Below, piece by piece: positions 1 through 8,487 of a stretch of 64,000 bases of DNA. The stretch is from NCBI GenBank assembly GCA_022822725.1, contig JAJEAN010000007.1:135435-199434 (forward strand). Reading direction: 5' to 3'. Numbering within the stretch: position 1 is the stretch's first letter; every line of letters begins with the position of its first letter. The notes beneath the pieces were generated by a model, which made no database searches, was not told the DNA's origin, and worked only from the letters and a program-made list of their open reading frames with translations. Both the position numbers and the translations under genes were made by a program. The stretch comes from Candidatus Latescibacterota bacterium (lineage in GTDB: Bacteria; JAAXHH01).

Positions 1-1
1 C

Positions 2-616
2 AACTACCGGCCGGACCTGGCCTACCTTTCCTGGATACCCTATCGAAACCGCCATCCGATCATGCAGGAAATCTGGCGGCTGCACCTGGAAGACGGCTTG
101 GACGAGGCGCAGTCGGCCCTGTTCCGGTACCCGAGACCCGTTGAGGAGTTCTACGACACGGTGGTAGACCCGCATGAATTAAACAATCTGGCCGGAGAAC
201 CGCGTTTCCAGGGTGACCAGGATCGGATGCGCAATGCGCTGGACACCTGGCTCGAGGAAGTGGGTGACCTGGGCCGGATTCCTGAAAGCGAGATGGTCGG
301 AAACTGGTATCCGGAAGGCCGCCAGCCCGAGACTGCTCCCGTGGTCTTCGTGCCCATAGGCCCGGATAGTCCCGGGATCGAACCGGCCACGGAGGACTGC
401 TTGTTTGAAGGCCCCTTGCTGATACAGCTTCACTGCGCCACGCAGGGCGCGTCCATCGCTTACACGCTCCAGGCGGGGGACAATCCCCACTGGCGGTTGT
501 ACACCGAGCCGCTGCGCCTTGATGCCGGCGAGTACCGGATAAGGGCACGGGCGATACGCATCGGGTACCGTGAAAGCCCCGAGGTCCGAAGGAGATTCGT
601 GGTTCGGGAAGCGTGA
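2..616 (+). CDS. Sulfatase C-terminal part with a chitobiase-like C-terminal domain (5' truncated)
   Basis: The frame is open from base 2 and lacks its start, which lies left of the window. The visible 204 residues begin in the last part of an alkaline-phosphatase-fold sulfatase: the stretch EEFYDTVVDPHELNNLAG is the usual sulfatase C-terminal signature (E-x-Y-D-x-x-x-D-P-x-E-x-x-N-L). After it comes a domain of about 80 residues with G-x-L-I-x-L and SIAYTLQ...YTEPL...RARA patterns, like the beta-sandwich found at the end of chitobiases and some sulfatases. The catalytic Cys/Ser motif is not in view, so activity and substrate cannot be judged. Sulfatase tail is well supported; the second domain assignment is inferred from pattern. 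Confidence 0.8.
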   Translation, partial: NYRPDLAYLSWIPYRNRHPIMQEIWRLHLEDGLDEAQSALFRYPRPVEEFYDTVVDPHELNNLAGEPRFQGDQDRMRNALDTWLEEVGDLGRIPESEMVGNWYPEGRQPETAPVVFVPIGPDSPGIEPATEDCLFEGPLLIQLHCATQGASIAYTLQAGDNPHWRLYTEPLRLDAGEYRIRARAIRIGYRESPEVRRRFVVREA

Positions 617-630
617 CCGGCGCGTCAGCA

Positions 631-750
631 AACCAGGCCCCGGCGTGTCGGCGAACCAGGACCCCGCGGCATCGGCGAACCAGGCCCGGGCGTGGCCGTA
701 GCAAACCAGGGGCCCCGGCGTGGCCGCGAACCAGGACCCCGTGCATCGGC
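631..750. repeat. Degenerate tandem repeat, about 24 bp x 5
   Basis: Five imperfect copies start at 631, 654, 678, 704 and 729, each beginning AACCAGG and running through a C/G-rich half to a CGGC end. Unit length drifts between 23 and 26 bases, so no reading frame is kept. The array fills most of the 239-base gap between the sulfatase and the PhyH gene. I see no gene in this gap. Confidence 0.8.
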
Positions 751-855
751 AGGGGCGACCTGGTTTGCAAAGTGGTTGACCGTCGGGTTGTGAATCATTA
801 AGGAATTACTGGTACGATACGTGATGTTCAGGCGATCCGAACACGGAGACCCGTC

Positions 856-1707
856 ATGGACCCTTCCTGTCTAGCCTATCGTCTGACGGATGAAGAGCGC
901 AGACGCTTCGATGAAGAAGGTTATTTCATCGTGGAGAACGTCCTTCCGGGCGACATGGTCGAAGCACTGGACCGCATCGCGGACCGCATCGATGCGGAAT
1001 GCCGCCCGAACATGGGGGGCGGCCCTCACGACATCAAGAACCACTTCGACATCATCGGACGGGACGACCTGCTGCTGGAACTGCTCGATTGGCCGAAGAC
1101 CTTTCCCAAGGTCTGGGGCATTCTCGGGTGGCACATCCAGCTGTATCATTCGCATTTGATCGTCTCGCCTCCGTGGCCGGCGGATCAGAAGCCCAATAAA
1201 CGGCGCCTGGGCTGGCATCAGGACAGCGGCAGGCTCAATATCGACCTGGAGACCACGCCCCGGCCGCGGGTGTCGCTGAAAGTGGCCTTCTTCCTGAGCG
1301 ACTGCACGGCGACCGACCGGGGCAATTTCCATGCCATTCCGGGTAGCCACCGGAGCGACATGATCGAATTTCCCGAACGGGCCGAACTGGATCCGGCAGG
1401 GGCCGTTCCGATCCGGGCCGCGGCCGGCGACGCCGTGTTCTTCGATCGCCGCCTCTGGCACGCGTCCGGGATCAACTACTCCGACATCACCCGCAAGGTG
1501 TTGTTCTACGGCTACAGTTACCGCTGGCTACGTCCCCGGGACAACATGACGGTGGATCACTACATGGACCGCTGCGACCCCGTCCGCAGGCAGCTGCTGG
1601 GCGCCGGGCCATCGGGCGGCCATGGCTATACCTCGCCCTTGCCCGAAGACATACCGCTGCGCGAATGGATCGCCCACCATGCGGGCCGGGAGTACGTGGT
1701 AAACTGA
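856..1707 (+). CDS. Phytanoyl-CoA dioxygenase (PhyH) family protein
   Basis: A 283-residue member of the PhyH family, non-heme Fe(II)/2-oxoglutarate-dependent oxygenases that hydroxylate small organic substrates in the cytoplasm. The iron-binding facial triad is visible: His121 and Asp123 in GWHQDSGR and distal His202 in RRLWHASG. Arg213 about ten residues later is a plausible 2-oxoglutarate ligand. The N-terminal DEEGYFIVENVL (about residues 19-30) is typical of the family, and the length is normal. A GGAG sits shortly upstream of the ATG. The substrate cannot be told from sequence; such enzymes are abundant in uncultured marine and soil bacteria next to sulfatases, as here. Confidence 0.9.
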   Translation: MDPSCLAYRLTDEERRRFDEEGYFIVENVLPGDMVEALDRIADRIDAECRPNMGGGPHDIKNHFDIIGRDDLLLELLDWPKTFPKVWGILGWHIQLYHSHLIVSPPWPADQKPNKRRLGWHQDSGRLNIDLETTPRPRVSLKVAFFLSDCTATDRGNFHAIPGSHRSDMIEFPERAELDPAGAVPIRAAAGDAVFFDRRLWHASGINYSDITRKVLFYGYSYRWLRPRDNMTVDHYMDRCDPVRRQLLGAGPSGGHGYTSPLPEDIPLREWIAHHAGREYVVN

Positions 1708-1728
1708 TGCGGCCGAGTCAGACGCTTC

Positions 1729-1735
1729 GAGGTGA
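1729..1735 (+). promoter_or_regulatory. Strong ribosome binding site selecting a TTG start
   Basis: GAGGTGA matches the 3' end of 16S rRNA and lies 8 bases before a TTG at 1744. The upstream in-frame GTG at 1732 overlaps this motif and could not use it, so TTG is the better start of the next gene. Confidence 0.6.
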
Positions 1736-1743
1736 ACAGTAAA

Positions 1744-2037
1744 TTGGCTGATTCATCAGAGAACCTGGCGGAACAACAGGCCCTGCTCGACCGTATCGCC
1801 GAAGCCGTGGTCGCGCGCGAGCTCACCGCGCCCGCGATCCTCTTCCTGGAATCCATGAAACCCCTCTCGTTTCTGGGCGGCCAGTTCATGGCTTTCCTGA
1901 GTCCCTTCATTCACATGGTGGTGGATGCGTCGGACTACGACCGGATCGCCGAGGCCATCGAGCGCCGGGAGAACGTGGAGTTCCTGATCCAGCGCATAGA
2001 GCATCACGCCTCCGGGGCGGATGACACGGCAAACTGA
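1744..2037 (+). CDS. Small conserved-looking protein heading the MutL/membrane cluster
   Basis: A 97-residue protein of unknown function. Residues about 1-25 are helical and charged, a hydrophobic stretch (FLESMKPLSFLGGQFMAFL) occupies the middle, and the C-terminal half (DYDRIAEAIERRENVEFLI) is again helical. It has no signal peptide and no metal-binding motif that I recognise. The hydrophobic patch is broken by K, P and G, so it is more likely a membrane-surface or partner-binding segment than a clean transmembrane helix. The start is taken as TTG because of the strong ribosome binding site; GTG 1732 would add four residues. It ends 29 bases before the MutL-like ATPase gene and probably shares its transcript. 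Confidence 0.65.
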   Translation: MADSSENLAEQQALLDRIAEAVVARELTAPAILFLESMKPLSFLGGQFMAFLSPFIHMVVDASDYDRIAEAIERRENVEFLIQRIEHHASGADDTAN

Positions 2038-2066
2038 CCTGGCACGTGCGTGCGGGAACACGCTCC

Positions 2067-3869
2067 ATGTCTCTACCAGCGAAAATCAACGTCATCCTGG
2101 CCACGGACTGCGGCAGCACGACCACCAAGGCCATCCTGATCGAACGGCGTTCCGGCGCCTACCGTCTCGTCGTTCGCGGCGAAGCGCCGACGACGGTGGA
2201 GGCGCCCTTCGAGGACGTAACGCGGGGGGTCCTCAACGCGGTGCGCGAGGTGGAGGAGCAGTCCGGCCGCGAGATCCTCGACGGGGAGCGGATCGTGTCG
2301 CCGGCGGACGGCGGCCGCGGCGTGGACATCTACGTGTCTACGAGCAGCGCCGGCGGCGGGCTCCAGATGATGGTGGCCGGCGTGGTCAAGAGCATGACTG
2401 CCGAAAGTGCCGAACGGGCGGCCCTTGGCGCGGGCGCCATCGTCATGGAAACCCTTGCGTCCAACGACGGGCGCCTGCCCCACGAGCGCATCGAACGCAT
2501 ACGCCAGTTGCGGCCGGACATGATCCTGCTGTCCGGGGGCGTGGATGGCGGCACGAAGTCCCACGTGGTCGAGATGGCCGAACTGATCGCCGCGGCGGAC
2601 CCGAGACCCCGGCTTGGCAGCGGATACGATTTACCAGTCATCTACGCCGGGAACGCCGACGCGCGCGAAGACGTTGCCCGCATCCTGGCCGAACGGACGG
2701 AACTCAGCGAGGTGGACAACCTGCGGCCCGTGCTCGAAGCGGAGAATCTGGGCCCCGCCCGGGAACAGATCCACACCCTGTTCATGGAACACGTGATGGC
2801 CCAGGCGCCCGGATACGGCGACCTGATGGCATGGACCCACGTTCCGATCATGCCCACGCCCGGCGCCGTGGGACGGATGGTGCGGGTCGTCGCGGAACGA
2901 AGCGGCATCGATGTGCTGGGCGTTGATATCGGCGGTGCGACCACCGACGTGTTTTCGGTCTTCGGCGGCGCGTTCAACCGGACCGTCAGCGCCAATCTGG
3001 GCATGAGCTACAGTATTTCAAACGTGTTGACGGAAGCGGGACTGGAGGCCATCGCGCGCTGGCTGCCCTTTGAAATGACCGATGCCGACCTGAAGGACCG
3101 CATGGGCAACAAGATGATCCGGCCCACCAGCATTCCCCAGACCATGGAGGAACTGATCATCGAGCAGGCCGTAGCCCGCGAGGCCCTGCGGCTGGCCTTC
3201 GAGCAGCACAGGAACTTCGCTGTCGAGTTGAAGGGCGTTCAGCAGCTTCGAACGATATCGGACACCTTCGACCAGCAGACGGGCGGGCGGACCCTGGTCG
3301 ACCTCATGAACCTGGACCTGATCATCGGCAGTGGGGGCGTGCTCTCCCACGCACCGAGCCGGGCGCAGGCCGCGCTGATGATGGTGGACGCCTTCCAGCC
3401 CGAGGGTATCACGAACCTGGCGGTGGACAGCATCTTCATGATGCCTCACCTGGGCGTGCTGTCGACCGTGCACGAATCCGCGGCGCTGGAGGTGTTCGAC
3501 CGGGATTGCCTCGTACATCTCGGCCCGTGCGTGGCACCCGTGGGCACCGGAACGCCCGGCACTCCGTGCGCGACGGCCAGGGCGAGGACGGACGATGGAG
3601 AATGGACGCACGAGGCGGTCGTGGGCGAACTGGCCGCGATTCCGGCCGGGGAGGCTGAAGAGGTCTTCCTGGAGGTCTCGCCGTCTCGCGGATTCGACGT
3701 TAGTGCCGGCCGGGGCGGGACCGTCACCCGTACCGTGCGGAACGGCCCGTTGGGCGTGATTATCGACGCCCGCGGCAGGCCGCTTCAACGGCCGGTGGAC
3801 TCGGCCGAACGAATTGAAGCGCAGAAAAGGGATTACCGCGCACTCGACCTCTATCCGGAGTCAGGCTGA
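2067..3869 (+). CDS. MutL/GlmL-like ASKHA-fold ATPase
   Basis: A 600-residue protein resembling the glutamate mutase L (MutL/GlmL) family, actin-fold ATPases linked to adenosylcobalamin mutases and thought to act as repair or reactivation chaperones. The phosphate-1 motif DCGSTTTKAIL is at about residues 10-20 and the phosphate-2 motif DIGGATTDVF at about 290. A glycine-rich ISTSSAGGG-like segment lies near residue 95. The family is normally 450-600 residues, so this is full length. No cobalamin mutase subunit (GlmE/GlmS or OraE/OraS) is nearby; the partners here are a BSH/KOW-like protein and membrane proteins. The ATG at 2067 is chosen over GTG 2046. The stop overlaps the next start (TGATG), so translation is coupled. 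Family assignment is firm; the job in this cluster is unknown. Confidence 0.85.
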   Translation: MSLPAKINVILATDCGSTTTKAILIERRSGAYRLVVRGEAPTTVEAPFEDVTRGVLNAVREVEEQSGREILDGERIVSPADGGRGVDIYVSTSSAGGGLQMMVAGVVKSMTAESAERAALGAGAIVMETLASNDGRLPHERIERIRQLRPDMILLSGGVDGGTKSHVVEMAELIAAADPRPRLGSGYDLPVIYAGNADAREDVARILAERTELSEVDNLRPVLEAENLGPAREQIHTLFMEHVMAQAPGYGDLMAWTHVPIMPTPGAVGRMVRVVAERSGIDVLGVDIGGATTDVFSVFGGAFNRTVSANLGMSYSISNVLTEAGLEAIARWLPFEMTDADLKDRMGNKMIRPTSIPQTMEELIIEQAVAREALRLAFEQHRNFAVELKGVQQLRTISDTFDQQTGGRTLVDLMNLDLIIGSGGVLSHAPSRAQAALMMVDAFQPEGITNLAVDSIFMMPHLGVLSTVHESAALEVFDRDCLVHLGPCVAPVGTGTPGTPCATARARTDDGEWTHEAVVGELAAIPAGEAEEVFLEVSPSRGFDVSAGRGGTVTRTVRNGPLGVIIDARGRPLQRPVDSAERIEAQKRDYRALDLYPESG

Positions 3870-4993
3870 TGGCCCATGCCTATACATCCGGACTGCGGGT
3901 ATCGCCCCGGACCGTCGTCGCCCGGACGCGGCGCCTTCCCCTGAGCGGTCAGGTGCTGGTGGATGTCGGGGACCGGGTACGGCCGGACACGGTGGTCGCC
4001 GAGACCTTCCTGCCCGGACCGGTGCACAACGTCAATGTCGCCAATGCCCTGGCCATCGCACCGGAGGAAGTGCCGGGCTGCATGCTCAAACAACGGGACG
4101 AACAGGTGGCGAAAGGCGAGCTGATCGCCGAATCCAGGGGGATCTTCGGTCTGTTCAAGTCCAGTGCCCGGTGTCCCGAAAGCGGCACCATCGAAATGGT
4201 ATCTGAAGTGACCGGCCAGGTACTCATCCGGGAACCGTCGACCCCGGTGCGGATCAACGCCTATCTCGACGGTACGGTCACCGAGCGCCTGCCCGGTGAA
4301 GGTGTCGTGGTGGAAACGGACGGCGCCTGCATTCAGGGGATCTTCGGCGTAGGGGGCGAAACGCACGCGCCGATCAGCCAGATCGTCCAATCACCTGAAG
4401 ACGAGGTCACCGGTGGGATGATTGATGACCGCCTGCGGGGTCGGATCGTCTGCTGCGGATCCATGGTCACCCTTGACGCGCTGCGTAAGTTGATAGAGGT
4501 CGGCGCGTCCGGCGTGGTCGTGGGCGGCATGCGGTACCACGATATCGGCGACCTCCTGGGATACCAGATCGGCGTCGCGGTGACCGGCGGGGAAGACATC
4601 GGACTGACCATGATCGTCACCGAAGGATTCGGACGCCTGCCCATGGCTGAACGCACTTTCGAACTCCTCCGTTCCCTGGAGGACCGCGAAGCATCCCTGA
4701 GCGGCGCAACACAGATCCGGGCCGGTGTGATTCGTCCCGAGATCATCATCAGAACCGAAGACGGCGAGGCGTCCGAGGATCGGGCGAACCCCGCCGGCCG
4801 GGGCCTCGAAGCCGGTTCGCTGGTCCGCCTGATCCGCGAGCCCTGGTTCGGGGAACTCGCCACGGTGACGTCGCTGCCCGAACAGCCCGTGCGGCTTCCC
4901 ACGGGCGCCCTGGCCCGGGTGCTGGAAGCGCGCAGGACCAACGGAGCGCTCGTGACGGTGCCTCGGGCGAACGTGGAGATCGTGGAGACCTGA
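3869..4993 (+). CDS. Unknown protein with barrel-sandwich-like and KOW-like regions
   Basis: A 374-residue soluble protein I cannot name. The N-terminal part contains a biotinyl/lipoyl-like strand-turn pattern (PLSGQVLVDVGDRVRPDTVVAE, about residues 26-47). A second similar half (SGTIEMVSEVTGQVLI) lies near residue 110. A central region (about 170-260) is rich in G and V and suggests an alpha/beta fold. The last 65 residues (SLVRLIREPWFGELATVTSLP to the end) look like an SH3/KOW barrel. There is no signal peptide or membrane span. It starts inside the stop of the MutL-like gene and its own stop overlaps the next start, so it sits in the middle of a coupled operon. Domain calls are by pattern only. 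Confidence 0.6.
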   Translation: MAHAYTSGLRVSPRTVVARTRRLPLSGQVLVDVGDRVRPDTVVAETFLPGPVHNVNVANALAIAPEEVPGCMLKQRDEQVAKGELIAESRGIFGLFKSSARCPESGTIEMVSEVTGQVLIREPSTPVRINAYLDGTVTERLPGEGVVVETDGACIQGIFGVGGETHAPISQIVQSPEDEVTGGMIDDRLRGRIVCCGSMVTLDALRKLIEVGASGVVVGGMRYHDIGDLLGYQIGVAVTGGEDIGLTMIVTEGFGRLPMAERTFELLRSLEDREASLSGATQIRAGVIRPEIIIRTEDGEASEDRANPAGRGLEAGSLVRLIREPWFGELATVTSLPEQPVRLPTGALARVLEARRTNGALVTVPRANVEIVET

Positions 4994-6009
4994 TGCACCT
5001 CTGTCCAACCACCCGCATACCGCGTGGCCTACCACAAACGATCGGACTGGCGCGTGCGGTCTTCGCAATCGCGGCGATCTCCACGTCGGCTCGTGCGGTT
5101 ATCGCGCTCACGGCGCCTTCCACATGGGCGCGTGCGGTCTTCGCAATCGCGGCGCTCTTTACGTTGCTGCAGGTGGATCCCGTTCTGGCCCAGGCCGGCA
5201 CAGAAACCGGCTGGATCAATACGGACCGGACCCAGGCCCTGGTCCTGGGGATCATCCTGACGGGCGCGATCCTGCTCTACGTCGTGCTGGCCTCCGCGGG
5301 CCGGCCCCTTTTCATACGCAAGATCGCCGGCCTGGAAACGGTGGAGGAAGCCGTGGGACGGGCGACGGAGATGGGTAAGCCCATCCTCTATGTGCCCGGC
5401 CTGAACGACATGGACGAGGTGCAGACCATCGCGTCCATGAACCTGCTGGGCCATCTCGCCACCATCATCGCGGGCTACGATTCCAGGCTGCACGTGCCCG
5501 TACGCAAGTCCCTCGTCATGAGCGTGGCCCGAGAAACCGTGCAGCAGTCCTACCTGTCCGCGGGCCGTCCCGACGCCTACCAGGAAGACGACATACACTA
5601 CGTCTCGGATGCGCAGTTCGCCTACGCGGCGGCCGTCGACGGCATCATCGTGCGCGAAAAGCCGGCCGCCTGTTTCTACCTGGGTGGATTCTACGCCGAA
5701 TCCCTCATCCTGGCGGAAACGGGCAACTCCATCGGGGCCATACAGATCGCGGGAACGGCAAGGCCTCCCCAGCTGCCCTTCTTCGTGGCGGCCTGCGACT
5801 ATACGCTGATCGGCGAGGAACTGTTCGCCGCCAGCGCGTACCTGTCCAAGGAACCGCGCATGCTGGGCAGCCTGAAGGGACAGGACGCCGGCAAGGGCAT
5901 CGCCATCGTGTTCATCCTGGCCGGCAGCGCGCTGGCCACCCTTGAGACCGTTACCGGTAGCGAATCAGTCCGTGCATTCTCCGAAATCGTGCTCTGGCTC
6001 TTCAGGTAG
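4993..6009 (+). CDS. DUF6754-like membrane-anchored protein with a triplicated leader
   Basis: A 338-residue protein whose core (ETGWINTDRTQALVLGIILT onward) resembles the uncharacterised DUF6754 family. A transmembrane helix follows the leader (about residues 77-100), a large domain contains KPILYVPGLNDMDEVQTIA and a conserved-looking GGFYAES segment, and a final helix (GIAIVFILAGSALATLETV) closes the protein. The leader consists of three 13-residue copies of ARAVxAxxA, encoded by a 39-bp repeat, and ends in a VLAQAG sequence like a signal peptidase site. The start overlaps the upstream stop and has a GGAG five bases before it. Function is unknown; the cluster context suggests a membrane complex. 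Confidence 0.7.
   Translation: MHLCPTTRIPRGLPQTIGLARAVFAIAAISTSARAVIALTAPSTWARAVFAIAALFTLLQVDPVLAQAGTETGWINTDRTQALVLGIILTGAILLYVVLASAGRPLFIRKIAGLETVEEAVGRATEMGKPILYVPGLNDMDEVQTIASMNLLGHLATIIAGYDSRLHVPVRKSLVMSVARETVQQSYLSAGRPDAYQEDDIHYVSDAQFAYAAAVDGIIVREKPAACFYLGGFYAESLILAETGNSIGAIQIAGTARPPQLPFFVAACDYTLIGEELFAASAYLSKEPRMLGSLKGQDAGKGIAIVFILAGSALATLETVTGSESVRAFSEIVLWLFR
5051..5167 (+). repeat. 39-bp x 3 in-frame repeat in a signal-peptide-like leader
   Basis: Copies start at 5051, 5090 and 5129. The first and third share CGCGTGCGGTCTTCGCAATC exactly; the middle copy is diverged. Each encodes 13 residues starting ARAV, so the hydrophobic leader of the protein has been triplicated without loss of frame. 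Confidence 0.85.
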
Positions 6010-6014
6010 GTCCC

Positions 6015-6695
6015 ATGCGCCGTAGAATACCCCTCATCATCACTTTCGTCATAGGCCTGGTCCTGATCACGGGCTATTTCGTGACGCGTGCGCCATTCAA
6101 TACGCTCTACGAGAGTTTTTCGGACTACTTCGCCATCATTACCGTATTTGCATTCATCCTCGGCGGCGGAAGCCTGCTCAAGATACACCTGAAACGCGTT
6201 TCCAGCCGCGCCACGGACTGGCACTACAGCGTAGTCACCCTGGTGGCCTTCCTCGTCACCCTGGTGATCGGCCTGTTCAAGGTGGGCAACCCGGCCGGGA
6301 TGGGCGGGGAGATCCTGGCGGCAGGTTCCTGGCTGCGGTTCATGTTCGACGGGGTCTACAACCCGCTGTCGGCCACCATGTTCTCCCTGCTGGCCTTCTT
6401 CGTTGCCTCGGCATCTTACCGCGCCTTCAGGGCGCGCACGAAGGAGGCCACCATCCTCCTGTCGGCCGCACTGATCATCCTGCTGGGCAGAACCCCCGTG
6501 GGGGCCTGGATGACGGCCTGGATGCCGGAAAGCCTGGCTTTCCTCGAACTGCCGAACCTGGCCAACTGGATCATGGCCTGGCCCAATACGGCCGGCCAGC
6601 GGGCCATCATGATCGGCATTGCCCTGGGTGTCATCGCGACTTCCCTGCGCATCATCCTGGGGATAGAACGCAACTACCTGGGCCGGGGAGAGTGA
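6015..6695 (+). CDS. Polytopic membrane protein of unknown function
   Basis: A 226-residue integral membrane protein with about six predicted helices: residues 5-24 (IPLIITFVIGLVLITGYFV), about 40-57, 73-90, 120-137, 145-160 and 197-215. A short basic loop (KIHLKRVSSRATDWHY) follows the second helix. I do not recognise a family. It begins six bases after the stop of the DUF6754-like gene, and the next gene starts at or across its stop, so it belongs to the same operon. Its arrangement, with paired helices and few charged residues in the membrane, fits a complex subunit rather than an obvious transporter; this is inference. Confidence 0.7.
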   Translation: MRRRIPLIITFVIGLVLITGYFVTRAPFNTLYESFSDYFAIITVFAFILGGGSLLKIHLKRVSSRATDWHYSVVTLVAFLVTLVIGLFKVGNPAGMGGEILAAGSWLRFMFDGVYNPLSATMFSLLAFFVASASYRAFRARTKEATILLSAALIILLGRTPVGAWMTAWMPESLAFLELPNLANWIMAWPNTAGQRAIMIGIALGVIATSLRIILGIERNYLGRGE

Positions 6696-6697
6696 GC

Positions 6698-7588
6698 ATG
6701 CGGATTCCCGATTCCATCCTGCACATCGACCGCCGGATCATCTTCCTGCTCATCGGGGCGGCGGTCTGCATCCCCCTGATCCTGAAACCCCGCTTCCAGG
6801 ACAGCCCCACGCCCATCGTCCAGTCGATCTTCGACACCGTGGAACGGCTTCCACCCGGGTCGCGGGTGTTCCTTTCCTTCGACTACGGTCCGGATACCGC
6901 ACCCGAGCTCGACCCCATGGCAAAGGCGCTCGTGCGGCATACGATGACCCGCGGCCACGAGGTGTCCTTCTTCACCCTGTTCCCCGAGGGTGTGGGACAG
7001 ATAAAGAAGATCACGGACAGCCTGCTGCCCCTGGAGTTCCCGGAAAAGGCCTACGGGCGGGACTTCGTGAACCTGGGGTACAAGGCCGGCCTGGGCGGCG
7101 CGATCAACACCATGGTGGTCAACTTCAGGACCCTGGTCAACGCCGACGCGGAGGGCACGCCGCTCGACGCTCTGCCCATAACCGCGGACGTGGACGAGAT
7201 GGTGGACTACGTCATCATCCTGAGCCTGACCGCGGGAGACCCGGGACTGAAGGAGTGGATCCAGTTCGCGGGCGACATCGCGGGGATACCCGTCATGGGC
7301 GGCGGCACGGCCGTGGTGGCGCCGGAACTCTATCCCTACTATCCCCAGCAACTGGTCGGCCTGATGGGCGGGCTCAAAGGGGCATCCGAGTATGAATCCG
7401 CCCTGGTGGACCGGTATCCGGCCTTCCGGAACGCCCCCATGGACGCCACCATGCGCATGGGCCCCCAGGTCGTGACCCACGTGCTGATCGTCCTGCTGGT
7501 CCTGCTGGGCAACCTGGCCTACTTCCTTGGCCGGGCGGACCGGGCCGGCAGGACGGGACAGGGGACCCAGGCGGGTCGCCGGCCATAG
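6698..7588 (+). CDS. Bitopic membrane protein with a large extracytoplasmic domain
   Basis: A 296-residue protein with an N-terminal membrane helix (RIIFLLIGAAVCIPLIL, about residues 12-28), a globular middle of about 220 residues and a C-terminal helix (VVTHVLIVLLVLLGNLAYFLG, about 257-277). The middle has VFLSFDYGPDT and GGGTAVVAPELYPYY segments that suggest an alpha/beta domain. The tail after the last helix is Arg/Gly-rich and repeat-like. ATG 6698 is preferred because a GGGGAG lies 7 bases before it; GTG 6692, which overlaps the previous stop, is the alternative. Not recognised by family. It is the third of four membrane proteins in the cluster. Confidence 0.65.
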   Translation: MRIPDSILHIDRRIIFLLIGAAVCIPLILKPRFQDSPTPIVQSIFDTVERLPPGSRVFLSFDYGPDTAPELDPMAKALVRHTMTRGHEVSFFTLFPEGVGQIKKITDSLLPLEFPEKAYGRDFVNLGYKAGLGGAINTMVVNFRTLVNADAEGTPLDALPITADVDEMVDYVIILSLTAGDPGLKEWIQFAGDIAGIPVMGGGTAVVAPELYPYYPQQLVGLMGGLKGASEYESALVDRYPAFRNAPMDATMRMGPQVVTHVLIVLLVLLGNLAYFLGRADRAGRTGQGTQAGRRP

Positions 7589-7598
7589 AGGACTTCTT

Positions 7599-8273
7599 AT
7601 GGACGTAACGCTGATGCTCTGGATCGACGCGGCACTTACGCTGATGATCCTCAGTTTCCTTTACCGTGACAATCCCTTCTACAAGTTCGCCGAGCACCTG
7701 TTCGTCGGCGTTTCGGCCGCTTACCTGATGGCCGTCGGGTTCTGGGACCACCTGGTGCCGAATCTGCTAGGCAAGTTGTTCCCATCGCTCATGTCGGGCG
7801 TCGTGCCCGGTGCCGTGGGCCGGTCTCCGGACTACTACTACCTCATCCCCGCCGTCTTCGGGCTGCTGTTGCTCACCCGCCTGATCGACCGCTGGGCCTG
7901 GCTCAGCCGCTGGGCCCTGGCCTTCATCGTCGGCGGCGCGGCGGGGTTCAACCTGCCCCGCTTCCTCGATTCGGACTTCATCATCCAGGTCCAGAGTACC
8001 ATGATCCCCCTTGTGGTGCTCGACGCTTCGGGCAACCTTCTCTGGGGCGCCAGTTTCTCCCACGTCGTGCTCGTCCTGGGCGTGATCTGCGGCCTGGTGT
8101 ACTTCTTCTTTTCCGTGGAGCACAAGGGTGTGCTGGGACACGTGTCCCGCGCGGGGATCTGGGTGCTGATGGTGACCTTCGGCGCGGCCTTCGGGTACAC
8201 GGTCATGGCGCGCATCTCCCTGCTGACCGGCAGGATGGAAGCCCTCGGCGCCTGGCTCGGTTCGATCTTCTGA
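7599..8273 (+). CDS. Polytopic membrane protein closing the MutL cluster
   Basis: A 224-residue membrane protein with six or seven hydrophobic segments, at about residues 5-22, 32-48, 75-92, 98-115, 128-146, 152-170 and 186-204. Its loops carry conserved-looking RDNPFYKFAEHLFVGV and PRFLDSD motifs. The ATG at 7599 has GAGGAC about seven bases upstream, and the open frame to its left is a shadow of the previous gene. It begins ten bases after that gene's stop. No known family is recognised. It is the last gene of the cluster, followed by a 22-bp repeat and then unrelated genes. Confidence 0.7.
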   Translation: MDVTLMLWIDAALTLMILSFLYRDNPFYKFAEHLFVGVSAAYLMAVGFWDHLVPNLLGKLFPSLMSGVVPGAVGRSPDYYYLIPAVFGLLLLTRLIDRWAWLSRWALAFIVGGAAGFNLPRFLDSDFIIQVQSTMIPLVVLDASGNLLWGASFSHVVLVLGVICGLVYFFFSVEHKGVLGHVSRAGIWVLMVTFGAAFGYTVMARISLLTGRMEALGAWLGSIF

Positions 8274-8280
8274 ACAGGCG

Positions 8281-8346
8281 TGCGGCGCTGGAAAGTCCGC
8301 CCTGCGGCACTGCATAGACCGCCTTGCGGCACCGCATAGTCCGCGG
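8281..8346. repeat. 22-bp x 3 tandem repeat
   Basis: Three copies, at 8281, 8303 and 8325, each open with TGCGGC and share a TCCGC or ACCGC end. The period is not divisible by three and the array lies just after a stop codon, between genes. Confidence 0.8.
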
Positions 8347-8487
8347 CCGTGAAGACCGGGGTCGGCTACGGTGCCGGCGGCCATGATTTCTGTTGCGCGC
8401 GGACATGGTCCACTGTTACTTACTGAACCGTTCTTTTCGGTCCCGGCGCGTACGGCCGGGAGAGGCGCACCCGCGCAAGGAAGTCCC

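Noticed and set aside
631-750. Possible CRISPR array
   Set aside because: The repeats are directly adjacent, short and degenerate, without spacers, and no cas genes are present. The same holds for the other arrays in the window.
2067-3869. DNA mismatch repair MutL
   Set aside because: The name is shared, but the sequence has the ASKHA DCGSTTTK and DIGGATTD motifs of the glutamate mutase L family, not GHKL ATPase motifs.
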